NCBI GenBank assembly: GCA_944472135.2
Contig: OX235268.1
Location: 12,096,589 to 12,160,588 of the forward strand
Direction: 5' to 3'
From: Trichobilharzia regenti
Taxonomy: Eukaryota; Platyhelminthes; Trematoda; Strigeidida; Schistosomatidae
Length of the DNA: 64,000 bases
Below, piece after piece: positions 44,207 to 58,879 of this stretch. Position numbers and translations under genes: made by a program. How positions within the stretch are numbered: position 1 is the stretch's first letter; every line of letters starts with the position of its first letter. The notes under the pieces were generated by a model. That model saw only the letters and a program-made list of their open reading frames with translations. It did no database searches and had not been told where the DNA came from.

Positions 44207-47200
44207 CCACCTGAAGCTTCATTCTGTCGCATTTAGTTAGAAGTGTTCACTAAGTAGTCGAAACAAAGGCATTCACTATGACAAAGTCTATAGAGACAAA
44301 TTGTGAGAACAGGCATTGGTAGATTCCATGGTAAGTTGGTAAACTATGTTTGTTTTGATGAATTCCATTTTGGGTAAATTTTGTTTTGATAAAGTCTCCT
44401 AGTGTTATACAGTAATGTTTACTGATGACGTTTTGAGCACAATTTATTGCTCATATTCCGTCTAACTGCACTAGCGATTACGTTTTAACTGTGAATTAGG
44501 AAACATAAAGTAAACATGAATCCATGAATGAGTATGTTTATTCAAACGGATTGCTTGAGTAGCTCAATTGCTTTAACTGCATTCGTAGGCACTTAAATTA
44601 AGCTTTATGTAGGATATGAAATCAGTTATATCACTTCAGTTGCAATCCCTATAACAATTCGTGAACCGTCTGTCCACTAAATTCTGTTTAATTGAAGATG
44701 ATGTCATATAAATCAAGTGATCTTGTGTAGTTTCAGTGCAGTTTTACCAGACAGAACTTCCTCGTTTTTAGTTTATTATTATTAGTTCGATTAAACGGCG
44801 AATATATTCTGGAAGTCTGATTCAAGTGATAAATGAACGCTTTGTGAGAAAGTTAATGATGACAACCAGCGATTCTGATTACGAGTAACTGAAGTGAGCG
44901 CCTAGACTTTGTATAATGTATAATGCAATGTTTAATGTACGTCTTTTCTACACCATTTCATCACTCTTTTGTGCATTGTGTGACCTAAAGTGCACAGTTA
45001 CCGATTTTCAAAATCTGTTTGATAACATCACATTAGGCAATACGAAACAATATTTCTAATAAGACGATCACTTCGTTCCAGTAGAAATGTCACCAAATTT
45101 CATGACTTTATCCGGCCAAGTCCATCACTTTGTCTCCTTAAAAGAATTTTGTTTGCGCAGATTGATCATTTCAAAATAAAAGCAGCCGAAAGTATGCAAT
45201 GTGCAATTCCTTCTACAAACTGATTATATCAAAAGTTATGTCTACCTCAGAAGAAGTCCACAATGCATGAAGGCTGGAGTGATTGATTGAATGACTGAAT
45301 TTATAAATAAGTGAACACTTCGAAAATAAGAACACATATTGTGAAGCGTGCCACACAAATAAATGGAGAGAGGAGTTCATAAGCTTGTTTCATGAAAGTG
45401 CAGTGATGAGTTACTATTCACTTTTTTGTTTTCACCGAAAGTTGCATTTCTGAAGGGACTGCAGAATAGCAGCATGTACCATAGGCATGTCAATGAAATC
45501 AACAAATATCTTGCACACTAAGATACTTAATTTATGAAAATAAGTATTTTGTTACTGAAGTGGAGGATATAAGCAGCATGTTTCTGGCATATTCGGTAAG
45601 TGTTCCTCATATATTTCGAAATAACACGACGACTGGGAATTGTCTTCAATGCTGACGATCTCATTGTTCAAATGAAATAAGTATATAATTTCAATGAATT
45701 GCTCACTAGCGGTGGCCCTGTTCATGTAGGTAGATACCTGGAGTTCTGTTGGGAAGTCGATACTTGTAAGCTGCAGCACATAGGCCGCGATGAGAAATAT
45801 TCAACGAAACAAATTTGCTAGTGATCACACTATGTCGTGAATTGCCAGATTCTAAAATTGATAGGCCACTGGATCGGGATCCATTGGCTTGATGGTCTGA
45901 GAGCTCACCATGTGAAAAGAAGTTAATGTGTCAAATGCATGGTAAGCGCGTTCCGATGAAGAATCTCAAACTGTGACTGTCCAAAACTCACAGGGTTTAC
46001 CCTGATTTACAGCCGATATCGACTGAGCATGAAACCTTTTAAACCATCGGTAAAATCCCTACAAACCAACACATGAGATAAATTCCGCGTGTCTTGAATC
46101 ACGTTCAAAGAATACTTTATGATGATTTCAAAAAAGGCACGTGTGTTGATGAAACGAAGGAAAAAAGAAGAGAATTTAAATGGGATAAACATTTAAAGTT
46201 CCATTGTTTGTGGATGATTTGTGAACCTTAATAATATGCTGAGGTATCCGAAACAGTTCTATGCACGTATTCCAAACATTCGTTGAAGCAGACAGTCCTA
46301 TATAAAATATTCATTAATGGCATCACTTCGGAATGTAGAGGGACCAACCACTTTACTCACAACATCTCTGCTGAGTATATCATATATTTTTCTGCTCATA
46401 AATTTCAGGCCTTAGTCATTTGAAGTTCAGTGACTATATTTGTGTCACTTGATTTAGTAAACGTTTTTGAAAATTCATTCTGACGCTTAGAAGTAGACCC
46501 ACTTTTTTCTATCATACCACGCTTATTCACCCTAACTGCACCGAAAATGTTCATGAGGTTCAGTTATTTTCAGGTTTCCACTGATTCTCAGTTTATGCAA
46601 TACATTTTAGTTTGTTTCCAAATTAGGTTGTTGATTTCGTGTTTCTTATTCTTCAAATTGATAGCAGGTGTAAATCAGAGCTATCTGGAATCAGATTCAT
46701 TTTGGATTGATTTAAATAGTTTTCATGCAAAAATAAGTTTCTTTATTGAAAAGCTCTTAGTGAAATCAACCCAACAACGTTTCACACAATATTATAAATC
46801 AACATATGAAGCTTCTAGTTGTTGCTTATAAAAGCATAAAGAGTTAAATTAAGAAACTTACCACTTGTGGTTAGTTGAATAATTAATTCCAGAAGCTTGT
46901 GCAGATAGTCCTTTAGTTAATGATATCCACTTCTTGTTTTCACTGGTGTTCATTACATTTATAGCATAGACAACAAAGAAATCTTTAAAATTCCAGCTTT
47001 TCAGAATGCGAATAGAAACAAAGACTAAACTCGTTTCTATCTCAACAATCTAGTCGAATACTAGACAAATCCTAACTTAGCTGCATTAGAATACAAAAAG
47101 TTGTGAATTTTCATGTAACTTCATGTATTTTTGTAGACTCCTTCATGCATATTCCAACAATCAGTATTCACACTTTTCTAGAACATTAATGTTATTCTCA

Positions 47201-47643
47201 CGAAGAAGAATAAAAGTTTGAGATGAGACGCATAGAAGAAGAATTTAATTTACCACTCAGTTGAAATTATTTAGTCATCAAAATCGTGCTTTCATAGGAT
47301 ATTGCCTGCCCAAAATAAGAAAACAACATTTTGATTCCATTCAGCAGAAATTTTTTCTGAGGAAGGATATTCAAGATTATAATTTCGTCGGAATAAAGAG
47401 GCGAATGTGTTCACAAAGTCCAATAAACAGTAGTTAATTATGCTTAGTTTGGATGAAGAGAGTATGTAACAGTTGATTTCATATGGATCACTTGTTGATC
47501 ATTGACAGGGTTTTGTATTACCAAACAAAAACGCATTTATAAAGGATTACAAGTCGATTAGGCGAGAAGAGATGAGTCAATGTCATTCAGCTATTATTAT
47601 GGTCTTCCACTGCACATATAACATTCAACGCTTTATTCCAGCA
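44207..47643. other. Right-arm interval without recognised genes, ending at the LINE empty site
   Basis: Mirror of 27,646-31,080. It contains the short module at 44,360-44,450 and small unrecognised ORFs. At 47,641-47,652 the uninterrupted target of the left-arm CR1-like LINE reads gcatatatgtgt. Confidence 0.6.
44360..44450 (-). repeat. Dispersed short module, right-arm copy
   Basis: Mirror of 30,838-30,930. Confidence 0.45.
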
Positions 47644-50049
47644 TATATGTGTGGATATGAATACATAGGGTGGAGTTGTTACAGTTTGTACATAATGGTG
47701 AAATGACAGACAAATCAACTACACAACATTCATAAGGCAGATAGGCGTATAGAACTACTAGTAAATTTAAGTAATTGATCGGTCTACATAAACCGTTTCT
47801 TGTTAAGGTTAACGTATCCATGATGCATGTATACGGTATCAATAATAAGATCATTGTAAACTTTTATCCATCCTACTCATTGCTACCTCATTATTTTGTA
47901 GATTTTATTCAGACTTTCGTTTCTCTACTTTCATTAGATGCAGATAATTAAAACAAATGAATTCGCATATCAAACCGTTATTTACCGGCCTTCTTGGATT
48001 GCAAATAAATAACCATACATTCAAACCGTTTAGTACTCCATCAGAATGATTATCGTCGCATGAGTCACATTTTATGTTAGAAAATACAGGAAAGGTAGTA
48101 TACCAGCAAATGTTGCATTGTTATCCCCAAGCTGTAAAAATATCAAAAATTACTTACTAGGAAAATTTGAATCTGCACTGCCTTTATGCTTATATGCTTT
48201 CTATCGTACATTGATTCATAAAAGTACCTTATCTTAAAGATACCAAAGTAGACATAGATGGAAGAGCTCAGAGTAAATTGCGAGTTTCTGGTTTCTGACA
48301 ACTTAACTGAATAACATAACAAGTGTTTGAAGTCAAGCAAACATCAATCGAATAGACATTCCACGCTCAGCGTCGTCAATTCAAAACGCATTCTTGCGAC
48401 AGTGTAATCCTGCATCACATACGGCGAACATCTTAAGTGCAGCAACATAATTCATATTACTATTTTTTAGCCAGTTTGAAACAGGCCACATTGTGGATTT
48501 TGAGTAAGACAAGGTTCATTCTACGTACCTCGTTCCACATGATAAACACGTTTTCTCAAGTTGTAGGTACCATTAGACTTCTCAAATTGAAGAGTAAGTT
48601 GTATTTAAAAGTTTACATCAACTACGAAATCGAAGTAAACAGAATATTCTCTTGCGAAATATATATTCACAGTCAGGAAATTTCAATTTCACATATACAG
48701 CATAGTCATTCAGATGGGCGTCAGTCTTAGGTATTATGATAGTCTCCTTTTGCATAAAGCCGTTTTCATTGGTTACACTTCGGAAGTAAATACTACCACA
48801 CTGTTATAAATGTAGTTCAACTGTTCCATTATCAAGCAGGTTAATACAGAACTTCAACTTATGATCGAATGAAAAGTATTCAAATAATCTCATCAACGTT
48901 TCCATGTATGTTTGATGGTAATCAGTCCAAATAAGTCTCTCGAATGGAAACAATACCACAAGAATATGATTACACTGTTCACATGTTCAGGTAATAAGTG
49001 ACCAAAATTTCTTTGTTAAAGAATTAGATCCCAGATACCACCATCTTTAGGAGTACAAATATTGAAGTTCAACTTTCCTTTCATATGCTATATGTTTCAT
49101 GTCTGACACACACAGCTTTCTGACTCAATGACAAATATTTTTATTATTGAATCGTACAAGTTATTACAATCAAGTATGACTAAACGGGGCATCTGTGATC
49201 TACCCTGTTGTAAGTTTTCAATGGATTGGACTAAATATCAGTTTCAAGTAGTACGGTTTTGTTGTGATGATTTTCAACTCAGATTTTTCTTCATAGAATG
49301 AATTCTTCTGAGTAAAACGTTTTATCATTTTCAGACATAAGGTGTCACAATGAACACTGAAAGCATTTTATACGGTATTTTGTTTATCTATGGGGTAATG
49401 TTAACTGCAGTGTCCCTAGGTTTCATCATATTATGAAAGAGTAAAGTTGTATGTAACTGGTATTTGTAGTAGGAAGTGAATAATTCTGAGTGATTCACAA
49501 ATGATTATGAAGTTAATAACAGAAGTTGTACGGGACATGTATCCCACTGGTTCACCTGTTGACTCCCTGTTGTATTTTGTATGATAGAATAATATTTTTC
49601 AAATAAAACCAGATACATTGTAGCAGAATGATATGATGACTTTATATGTCATTGTTTCTTTTATCAACAGCATAAAGCCATGATGCATTCTAAGATGTAT
49701 TTGCACATATTTATTTTTCATCTAAGAGGTGAATAACATTATTATCATGTGAATAAGCAGCATTATAGGAAGAAATAAGGGTCATTGTTGTGGCTTATTG
49801 ATGAGATTATAACGTCACACAAGCTCAGAATTATTAAGCATTTATGTTTTATGTGGTTGAGAGGGTAAACAATGAAATGTAATAGCCTCAAATTACCTTG
49901 CTCACTTTGTCTCTCTGGACTTAGTCAGGTTGATTATATTAAACAGTTACATAGGTATCACTGCGCTAAATAAAATTAATAAGCATGTCAAATACTTAAA
50001 TAAAACGCTTACTGAATTGGATGAAAAGAAACGGCAGGTCTTATCACTT
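47644..50049. other. Right-arm interval without recognised genes
   Basis: Mirror of 21,844-24,249. Only small unrecognised ORFs. Confidence 0.5.
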
Positions 50050-50539
50050 TTAATCCTTTTTGTCCCTCAACAGCAAAGTACATATGAACTTTTGAGGATA
50101 ATCATCTTCAGGTATGTCTGTCTGTCTGGATTCAACATAGAACTTGGCACCAAAGTGCAGCAGTTCGAGCTGCCGCGTTCCAAATAGCACACAGAGGTAG
50201 ACAAGAAGATGAGTGAAGAGAATCATTACAGTCTGACAAGTATAAGAGTGAAACAGAATGGGTAATGGTAGAAAGGAATATGAAAGATTACAGAGACTGA
50301 ATACATCCGCGCCATTGACAACGATTTTGAGCCATGTCACCACCTATTGTCTCCAGCCATTGATTCCTAGAGTCCCGAGGGCCCCAACCTGGAAGTCTGC
50401 ATCTCCCTACCTGACTCAGTTTAACTGTCAAGATTTCATGGATTGATAACATGTTTTTGTTTGGCCACCACTGGCTCTTTTCCAAATTGTACCTATATCA
50501 GCTAGCAATGCCCGTCGGGGGAGGCGATGAATAGGCATT
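50050..50539 (-). repeat. Dispersed repeat with DMAQNRCQWR motif (right arm)
   Basis: Mirror of 21,354-21,843. One base is missing in the LTVK region relative to the left copy, which breaks the ORF start. Confidence 0.55.
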
Positions 50540-53200
50540 GAGATGTGTAGATCATTAAGAAGATCGAAACTGTTCGAAGATCTCTGACATAACCAGGTTG
50601 CATGACATTTATATCAGTGGCTTTGTCGAATATCTGACAAATGAAAGCTCAGAAGACGGGATTATTTCAAAAGCTATTTTTCTTCAAATATATGAACCTG
50701 TATTATTGAATGGCATAGCTAATACTATGCCTTACAGTAAACTTAAGTTCATATTTAATCAAATATGTGTACTGTTCAAGTAATAGTGATCATATTAGAG
50801 ATTTTAGCATAGATGGAAAAATGGTCCATAAAGGTAGAATTTCGGTAATTTTACGAAAAAACCAGTTCTCAAACAATATTGGAGTATTTCAAATGCCGAA
50901 TTCCGACATTCACTCCTGTATTGCTACTGTTACATTGATGTGCACGATTTGTCCGGAATATTTTCTTATGTTTTTATCTTTCAAGATTTTGGAAAGTGAA
51001 ACTAAACTTAATTTTCTATAATAAACAAATAATTGCTGATTTACACTAAAATTTCCTGACTCATTACAAATGCGAAACTCGCTCTTAACTCTCCATTAAT
51101 ATTTTCTGTCAAAATTGTAACTTCAAATTTCTGTTTTATTTGTCTTAAAAATGTCTTATTGAAATAAAAACAAATGACGCCAATCAGTAAATGTACACCT
51201 TTATTGTCTAACTGTGACACGCATTTAACCTGCCATTTGTTATTGAAATGATGACAGTTTAAAGTTTACTAAGAGGAAACAATTCCATGCAACCTTTAAC
51301 AAAAACCCACAAAAGAACCACTCTTCACGAATCTTTTGTATTTATTAGAAGTAAATAACATACCCTGAAGTGAGCATAGTTATCACAGACCAAGCTCTGA
51401 ACTTAAAGCAGGAAACTTATTGGAAATCGCCGAATCTACTCCATTATGAAAAAAACGAAATGAGAATTTTCTAACTGACTGTTCTGTACAAAACGTCTGC
51501 TGATGCTTGTTGTTTCCTTGAAAATTTCTAATAGAAGTGTGAATCCGAGTTTACGACTATTTAAAAACCTCATCAAAATGTGTCTGTATCGTGATGCACG
51601 AAGTGGCCGCCACTGTAGCCTCAAACATCTACTCCAATTGTAAGAATTGGTGTCGTCATCCTGAGGACTCATTCTAATAACATAAACATGAATATCAACA
51701 AATGGTGCTTGCTGATGAAAATCATTAATGAAACCACTCTACTTTATCTATCATAAAAGAAAATTGTAAGAATACATGTCACCTTGAATTTCTGAAATAT
51801 CTTGGTACTACTTGCAACTATTCGAAATTACTATCAATAATCTCGTGGAATTTCTTAGCATCGCTAATTTATATACGCCAAAAGTACCAAATACATACTT
51901 CCAACTTCCTTTTTTACGTTTCCCACGGTGAACTAACAACTAAGAAAGCTTACTGTCTAACGTGGAGATAAAGATTCAAGTGCCAATATTCATCAACTTT
52001 GAAGACGGTCTCAGTTTCATTGGTCTGTATTCAATTTATTAAAAAAACAAGCTAGAAATCAAGTGACACTACAATTCGTCCAAGTCCTTGAATGACCCAA
52101 GAGCCCAACTCACAGTCTGAAGCTTCTGCTAAGGCCATAAGGATATTCTGCTAATAAATCAAAATCTCCTTCAATTATTATCAGTCAGTGATCCAAATTG
52201 ACACAATCAACAAAATTCTCATTTTAAAATAATTGTCTATTGTTCAAGAAAAGTATTAAAAGTTCAGACAGAACGAAAACAGATTGATTCTTCTCACATG
52301 GTATCCCATCTGTGTCTCATCCACTTATACATTTTACAAATAAAATGCACCATACCGTGGCTCACGAGATATGGCAGATTGTTATTTCCGGGCTTCGCTT
52401 CATTTGAAGGGTGATTTTTCTTGACATATATGGCATATTGCATTTCAGATTGGCGGAATACGTGCAATAGTGAAATGTAAAATTATATGCTCACAAAGTG
52501 ACTTTAATTCTTCGACGTAATTTTGGTGAATGGAATCTAATAATTTGAATGGAACATAAATTTCATTCCATACACGAGTAAATACATCATCTTTGCGGTG
52601 GAAACAAACAGTACAAAGCTTGACTGACTGACAGTGATGAAATTCGCCACAGAGATAAACAAATTCACACAATGGATGCACATGCCAAAAGACTTCACAT
52701 TTTACATTCAGTCATAATTTATTCTGTATAATGTATCATTAGAACAGAATGATAATACCCCTAGCATCTTAAAATAAATGATACTACACTTCCATGGTAA
52801 ATGCTTCATCAACTGATGCTACATTGTCAATTCTGCTAATTTCATTGATTTGATTTTACGTTTTCAGATTTTTAATTTCTTTTCGATCTTGGAGAACCAT
52901 TTAAACTAACTTTCTAAAATCATATAGAATATTTTTATATCAATTTGAAGTTATTTTATCTTAAAATAAGCGTTTCCATGTACATCGTATAAATCAGTGT
53001 ATTCGGAATACTGAAAATGTCTTCTTGTTGAATACATTCACAGAATTTTCATTTTACCTTTAACTCATAATTTTTCGGAAAATTATAGAGGAGCAGTAAT
53101 CCACATTAGGACATTTTCGTTCGTACTGACACTTCAGAAAACACCAAGTTTGTGATGCATGACTCACTCTAAATGCGTGTGTATACACAATTATTTTCAA
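50540..53200. other. Right-arm interval without recognised genes
   Basis: Mirror of 18,691-21,353. Confidence 0.5.
52445..52681 (-). CDS. Hypothetical ORF, protein-like composition (right copy)
   Basis: Identical to 19,210-19,446. No family recognised. Confidence 0.2.
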   Translation of the reverse strand: MHPLCEFVYLCGEFHHCQSVKLCTVCFHRKDDVFTRVWNEIYVPFKLLDSIHQNYVEELKSLCEHIILHFTIARIPPI

Positions 53201-53392
53201 GGACAGTGGTTAGGACTCTCGCCGACCATGCACATGGTCCGGGGTTCGAGCCCTCACCGACGCACATCTGATATCTATGGTCGGCCTGAAAATTTGGGCT
53301 ACCGATATCCATGCTGAAAATTCCATACTTGTACCAAAAATACAGTGTGGAATCAAGCTGTAAATCAAAAATAAAAAATAAAAAAATAATAA
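53201..53392 (+). mobile_element. tRNA-headed SINE with CR1-like ends (right arm)
   Basis: Mirror of 18,499-18,690. In sense orientation the head with B box (ggggttcgagccc) ends at 53,263, the LINE 5'-like body spans about 53,275-53,310, and the LINE 3'-like tail spans 53,311-53,392. Confidence 0.8.
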
Positions 53393-55104
53393 AATAAAGC
53401 ACAACTGACTGAATGTGACTTATTTTCCAAAATTTCTTAATCCTATGGAGCTCACGAATGTTTTGGTTCGTGAAAATGTCAGAGCTCTTTGAGCGGACAC
53501 TTAGATGTAAACTTCATCGATAGCAAGAAGCCTATTATTAATTATGACTATTATGAATTCAGTTGTTACAATGTGAGGGTAACTTCAAAGTGCGGAGTGA
53601 TATTGCTTGGTCTCGCTTTTGGATTAATCATGTTGTTCAGCTTTAATGATAGACTCCCATGTGAATCTTTTGAACGAAGTTTTAGACAGCGAAGTAGAAA
53701 TTTGATACAATTTCTCTGAGATTTTGCAGTTTAATACGATCTTAAAATAATTCAACTGTACTGATTGACGATGCGTTTCTTCGATTGCCTGTATATAGTT
53801 TCACACTGAGATCAAATTCAACTTAGATTAACAAAAATTATTGAAATGTTTCGTTCCTGTATGAATCTGAAGACGAATGCATACAAGGCCCTAATTTTAC
53901 TCGAATTTCCTTGAAAGGAGGGAAATAGAGAAACAACCGTTGAAGCTCTGCTAATGGAAAATGCGTACAATATCAGTCATAGAACATATTCACATTCGAC
54001 GTTACACATTAGAAAAGCCTCAATCATTTTGTAAACGTAACGCTACTCATTTCTTGATGTCTATAAATTTTTTGCTCACAAATGAATACATTTTTTCACG
54101 AAATCCATTGTATTTACCTATCATCTCTTGAGTCGCCTCCTTTCTGCTTTTTCATACCATTTACTGATTCATATTTCTGATTAGTTCATACTTCTGAGCC
54201 ATCTTAACCAATATACTCACAGTGCAAAATATCACTGACTGGTAAATTTCAATTTTGTAAGCCACTTGTAATTATGATTGTAAAGGTACAAAAATAAACC
54301 CGTTGAGATGATAATTTTTACTGTAAAATTTGTGAAATGTCTGCAAATGAATCACTTATTTGACGTTATTCGAGTAACTTTCGAGATCTAACTGTAAAGT
54401 TGCGAAATAAGCATAAGCGCTCAAGGTCTGTCCTAAAGTGTATGTTGACATTTGTAAAACCTAAACATATACTGTTATATAAGTTCAAAAAGATTCAGAA
54501 CTCCTTCATGAAATGCATGTGCATAATTCATAACTTATAATGAGACAAAAGAAATTTCAGATCTCTTTAAAGATGTTATGGTGAGCAGAATAATGTCAGT
54601 GTATGCGTGATAACTCAGTGTGAGTTAAAACTAAACAGAGCTGTTGTAACTTCCATATTGGTGTCAAGTACGTTATTCATAAATGAGGCATTCATTCAAA
54701 AGAAATTTGGTCAGTTTTTGGAGTGCATCTGTTTGACACTATTACTCATCTCATTTCTTTATATTTGAAATATTTTGCATTGTATTACCAAATTCCTCTG
54801 CATTTCGAGTAAATCCAAACACATTGATGCATTTCGCTCTATCACATCCGTATTCTATAAGAATAATCACATCACTGTGCCACGGGAATATAATCATTTT
54901 TTCAAATGGCTTTCGGATAAACCTTGAATTCACCACAAATTATAATTTTTACTGATTGAGTTTCAGTGTAGAGAGAATATCTCATTGAATTGTTGAATGT
55001 TATGCAACAATTGATGAAGCTTATATTATCACTGAAACAGTCAAATACAATACACACAACCGAAATTTCGCATGTTAGGTTCACAGTATCATTTCGTTTA
55101 TGAA
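53393..55104. other. Right-arm interval without recognised genes
   Basis: Mirror of 16,787-18,498. Contains the ORF at 53,489-53,719. Confidence 0.5.
53489..53719 (+). CDS. Hypothetical ORF with one membrane segment (right copy)
   Basis: Identical to 18,172-18,402. No family recognised. Confidence 0.2.
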   Translation: MSGHLDVNFIDSKKPIINYDYYEFSCYNVRVTSKCGVILLGLAFGLIMLFSFNDRLPCESFERSFRQRSRNLIQFL

Positions 55105-56180
55105 CTCAATAAGTTTTACTTTCCACCAACAGGAAATTCATCAGACTTTCAAGTTTCTTAATAAAGAATAAACAGAACTGGTGGTACAGCGGTTAGGACA
55201 CTCACCGACCCTGCACATGGTCTAGGGTTCGATCCCCAGCCGGCGCACTCATTTACCTCGCTAAACCAGGAATATTGCTGGTCAAAAGGAGAAATTGGGC
55301 ATGAGACTAGCAACCTCATCACGTTATAATTACCACTGCTACAGAAACTTCAAGCATCTAGCCTGCAGCTCTATGTTACACTGGGAATTCGAAGAAAAAA
55401 CTAGAGAACAACTGTGAATATCAGCATTCAAAATACATCTGAATGTCCATGTAACAGCGTACTCTACGTTCATACCTGTGTGTCTTGTTCAGTCATTTTC
55501 AGTTATTGCGACTACACAAGCCTGAATCTCTCAACAGTGATGCCTAATCCATGTTTAAAACAAATCTCAACAACATGATACCTCACTAAAAAGAAAAATG
55601 ATCATTATTTCTAGTGAATTTATTTTCCACTTGTAGTCTGCGTCGTGGTGTCTCTCATAAGTGGTCTCAGTATCTCTCAATTTGATATTTAGGTTAACTT
55701 CATCACTTTACACTTTCTGCATATTTTATGTAGTGTCATAGAGAATGTCGGATATGCCTAATGTGTTGCCTATTTCGTGGTTCATCCAATCACTGATCCA
55801 ACTGATCCTACATCAGGCTTCACTTCATCAGCTCACAGTCATCCGTTCACTAATATTCCTAATATTCTTTCATTAAATACCTATGGCGTTTTCATTCCAA
55901 GTCAATTATGAAAACTGTCGAGGTTATTCCGCTTAGTTTCCCTCAACAGTGTTGCTGAGTGTCTCACACCCATCCATGATGGTTGGAATGTAGGTGTTCT
56001 CTGTAGTTTCTTACACCATATCCTAGGTGTTAAGTCTCACTCGTTACCAATATCCAGCTTTTCTGAGATTTCGTACTCGGAACTGTTCTTATTGTACTTC
56101 CGATTCTCCTCTCATTTTCTGGTACAGTCGGCTGCTTCCACAATTTTTGGGATCTAAATGAAGTCAACTTGATGTTTTCT
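55105..56180 (-). repeat. Segment X, single copy (right arm), empty site of RTE copy B
   Basis: The reverse complement of 11,525-12,600 and of 15,712-16,786. Its two outer flanks match the left flank of copy 1 and the right flank of copy 2, so this is the unduplicated, uninserted state. Confidence 0.95.
55177..55352 (+). mobile_element. tRNA-headed chimera with RTE 5' sequence (right arm)
   Basis: Sense orientation: A box at about 55,182-55,199, B box at about 55,225-55,235, head end gccggcgcac near 55,248, then RTE-leader-like sequence including gactagcaacctc and gctacagaaacttca to about 55,352. Confidence 0.7.
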
Positions 56181-58879
56181 TAAAATAATGTCAAGATGGT
56201 GTGAAACGTTATAAAAAATAAACCAGTAAGTTTATCCTTGAAAAAGACTCATTTCCGCATGCTCTGCCATAGGGTTATATAAGCCTCTTTCTTGCATGAC
56301 TATTAATTCATCAGGTTTCGTTGAGGCCGATGCTAAAATCACTGAACAATCTAATCTGTCAAGGAGCACAATGACTAAAATATCATTGACTCTACTTGTT
56401 CAAATATTATCTAATTTCTTGATGATCGAGCTGTACTCACGCACATTTTCGAAAGTCTTCTTTGAAGGGTTGACTTAGCTGAAAGTCGAAGCTCACTCTA
56501 GACTGTAGTAAAATTTCACAAAGTTTCACACAGTAGATAATGGTCTCAATAAAAATCCTGCAAATGTGAAAGGTTTACTTGCAAACAAATTTCCTGACCA
56601 TGTACGAACACCTTCAAAATAAACTTGTCAATAATATCATTGATTCCATCTCACCTACTATTAATTCCATATATGTGTATGTATACGACATTCTTTTCAA
56701 AAGGTATGTCTCATCTCATCACTTCCAGAGGTTTTGTGCATCGCTGACTAGTCGAAGAAATAAAACAGAGCAAAAATTTTAGACTGATTGAGATGATCTT
56801 TATTTTATTCAAGTAAGAATCCTTTTCCTTACAACATCATGATGTCAGTCGATATATAAAATTCTATAATATAATACTAAGTCATTGAGTTTGATAGATA
56901 CACCCCTTCATTTGATTCACATCAAAATATTGATTCTACAATGAGGTGACTTCAGAGACATACACTTACTCCACAGAGTTTCACAAAGTTATCTCTAGAT
57001 GGTATACTATCTTATATAAGGCATATTTTAGCAATATAATGTAATGAGACAGAAGAAAAATAAAAAGCAATGTTAAGAATAAAACGGTCTTTAAAACTTA
57101 GACAGAAATATTGAAATCAACTAAGCTGACTTTGTGACAGTAGTACAAAAACTTAACTTTTGTTCAGTAACCTAAATATCGATTTGAGAAGGCTAGAGTG
57201 AGCACACCCAGTGGATATGTATTGTTTAAACAAAGTTTAAGAATGAGTAAACTCTGACAATAGTTTCAACAGTTACTTAAGTAACTGTTGTTAAAGTGTC
57301 TACTGATCTGTCAGAGATCAATAACAGCATACAGTGACAGCATTCGTCAGTCAGTCCTCTGACGAACTGCTAATGTTTTGGTCGTTGAAAAGATAAATCA
57401 ATTAAAATTAAATAATGCTTGTCATAGTATAGAAGAACGCTGGTTAATATCACAGAATGCTTAATATTTGACAAGTGAATATGTTTCCGTTGTCAAAGTG
57501 ATCAGCCTATACATAGTAATGCAGATGGTGGTACAACCGACACCAAGATGAGACTACAACAAGTTCTGTAAGTCTCAGCAGTAGTGAATCATAAACAATT
57601 CCTCTTGAAACTCAAATGAGAGTGGAATGAAGTAACCTTACCTAAAGTACGGCAACATTTTATAAAAAAACATGTGAAGAAATTTTAACGTTGTCTGTGT
57701 TATGACTATCCATGAGCTGTGAGAATAAGGTTCACTAACAATCTCGATTGGTATTGATTTGAATGAGAGATGTCATGCATGCAATTTTTCCGAAAGTAGC
57801 TACGACAAACACCGAAAAATTGTGACCAGCGGACCAATCGATGCTTTCTTCTATATAGTCGGTTTTAATTCCTGAGTAACGCAGAGTCCTTGAATCTGCT
57901 AATGGTATACACACTTCAGTTATTTACGACAAAAATCTGTGTTACTATTTAACAGTGATAATGATTTAATGTTTGTGTGCGATTGGCTAGTACATAACTA
58001 TTGTTCTGTAATATCGTGTGCTGATATACTGGTTTTCTGTTTTCATAATAGTTTGTGTTTTGTTACTGCTATGGTTCAACTGTGGTTGACAACAGGCTTT
58101 CGTTACAATTAACAACCTGCCTCTCTCTACTGAAACTGTCTCACAGTCTCATTCATTTGCATGCAGAATAATCTTAACCACGCAGTAACCTAGACGATTT
58201 AGGTGTTGGATGATAGATATTTGATATATCGCACTCGTCATACAGAGTTATCGATTGTTTAATTATCGAACCAGAAGGAGGCAGCTTGCGAAAAATAAAT
58301 GAAATGAAGGCACACCATTACGCCTCCTAGTCATAGCTGGGACTTTAGTGATTAATAGACAGAGACCAGACATATGTAGAGACGAAACTTATTCACTCTC
58401 TCTGTTTACCCTGACCCACTATATATATATATATATTGATTAGTGCGCTACAATTGCTTAGTTACATAAAACTCTCATTTCTCTGGTGTTTCTGACCACG
58501 AAGTTTTGGAAATTATTGAAATCCGTTTACTTTCGAACACTAAACATGTGGATATAGTGTTTTTGACAGATAATGCCTATAACTAACTGTTTGTCATTTT
58601 GTGACCTTTTAACACTAACTCATATCTGTAATTGTATATACTGTTGGATTTATATGTTCAAGATGGCCCAAGTCAGTGAGTCTGTGGTTTTGATATCATT
58701 TTAGTTAACTTAGCTTAACTGTATTGCATGATGTTGTTTTGTATTGCTTTTGTCGTTTGTTGCCCTCTTTGCTGCGAATAATTTTCCTTTGCTGATGTTG
58801 TTCTGATTGTTTTATTCCTTGTTATCTGATTTTAAGAGGAGAAACACATAAGGTCGCTTCTCTCTGAACTTTATCTTAA
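56181..58879. other. Right-arm interval without recognised genes
   Basis: Mirror of 8,830-11,524, including the 24-bp palindrome at 57,267-57,290 and a (TA)n run near 58,423-58,438. Confidence 0.5.
56296..56478 (+). CDS. Short hypothetical ORF (right-arm copy)
   Basis: Identical to 11,227-11,409. A ttatataag box at 56,274-56,282 precedes the ATG. No family recognised. Confidence 0.15.
   Translation: MTINSSGFVEADAKITEQSNLSRSTMTKISLTLLVQILSNFLMIELYSRTFSKVFFEGLT

Noticed and set aside
53201..53263. A functional tRNA gene
   Set aside because: The A and B boxes and part of the cloverleaf are present, but the acceptor 5' strand is missing here and the sequence runs on into a SINE body. The intact head at 41,160-41,231 also continues into SINE sequence.
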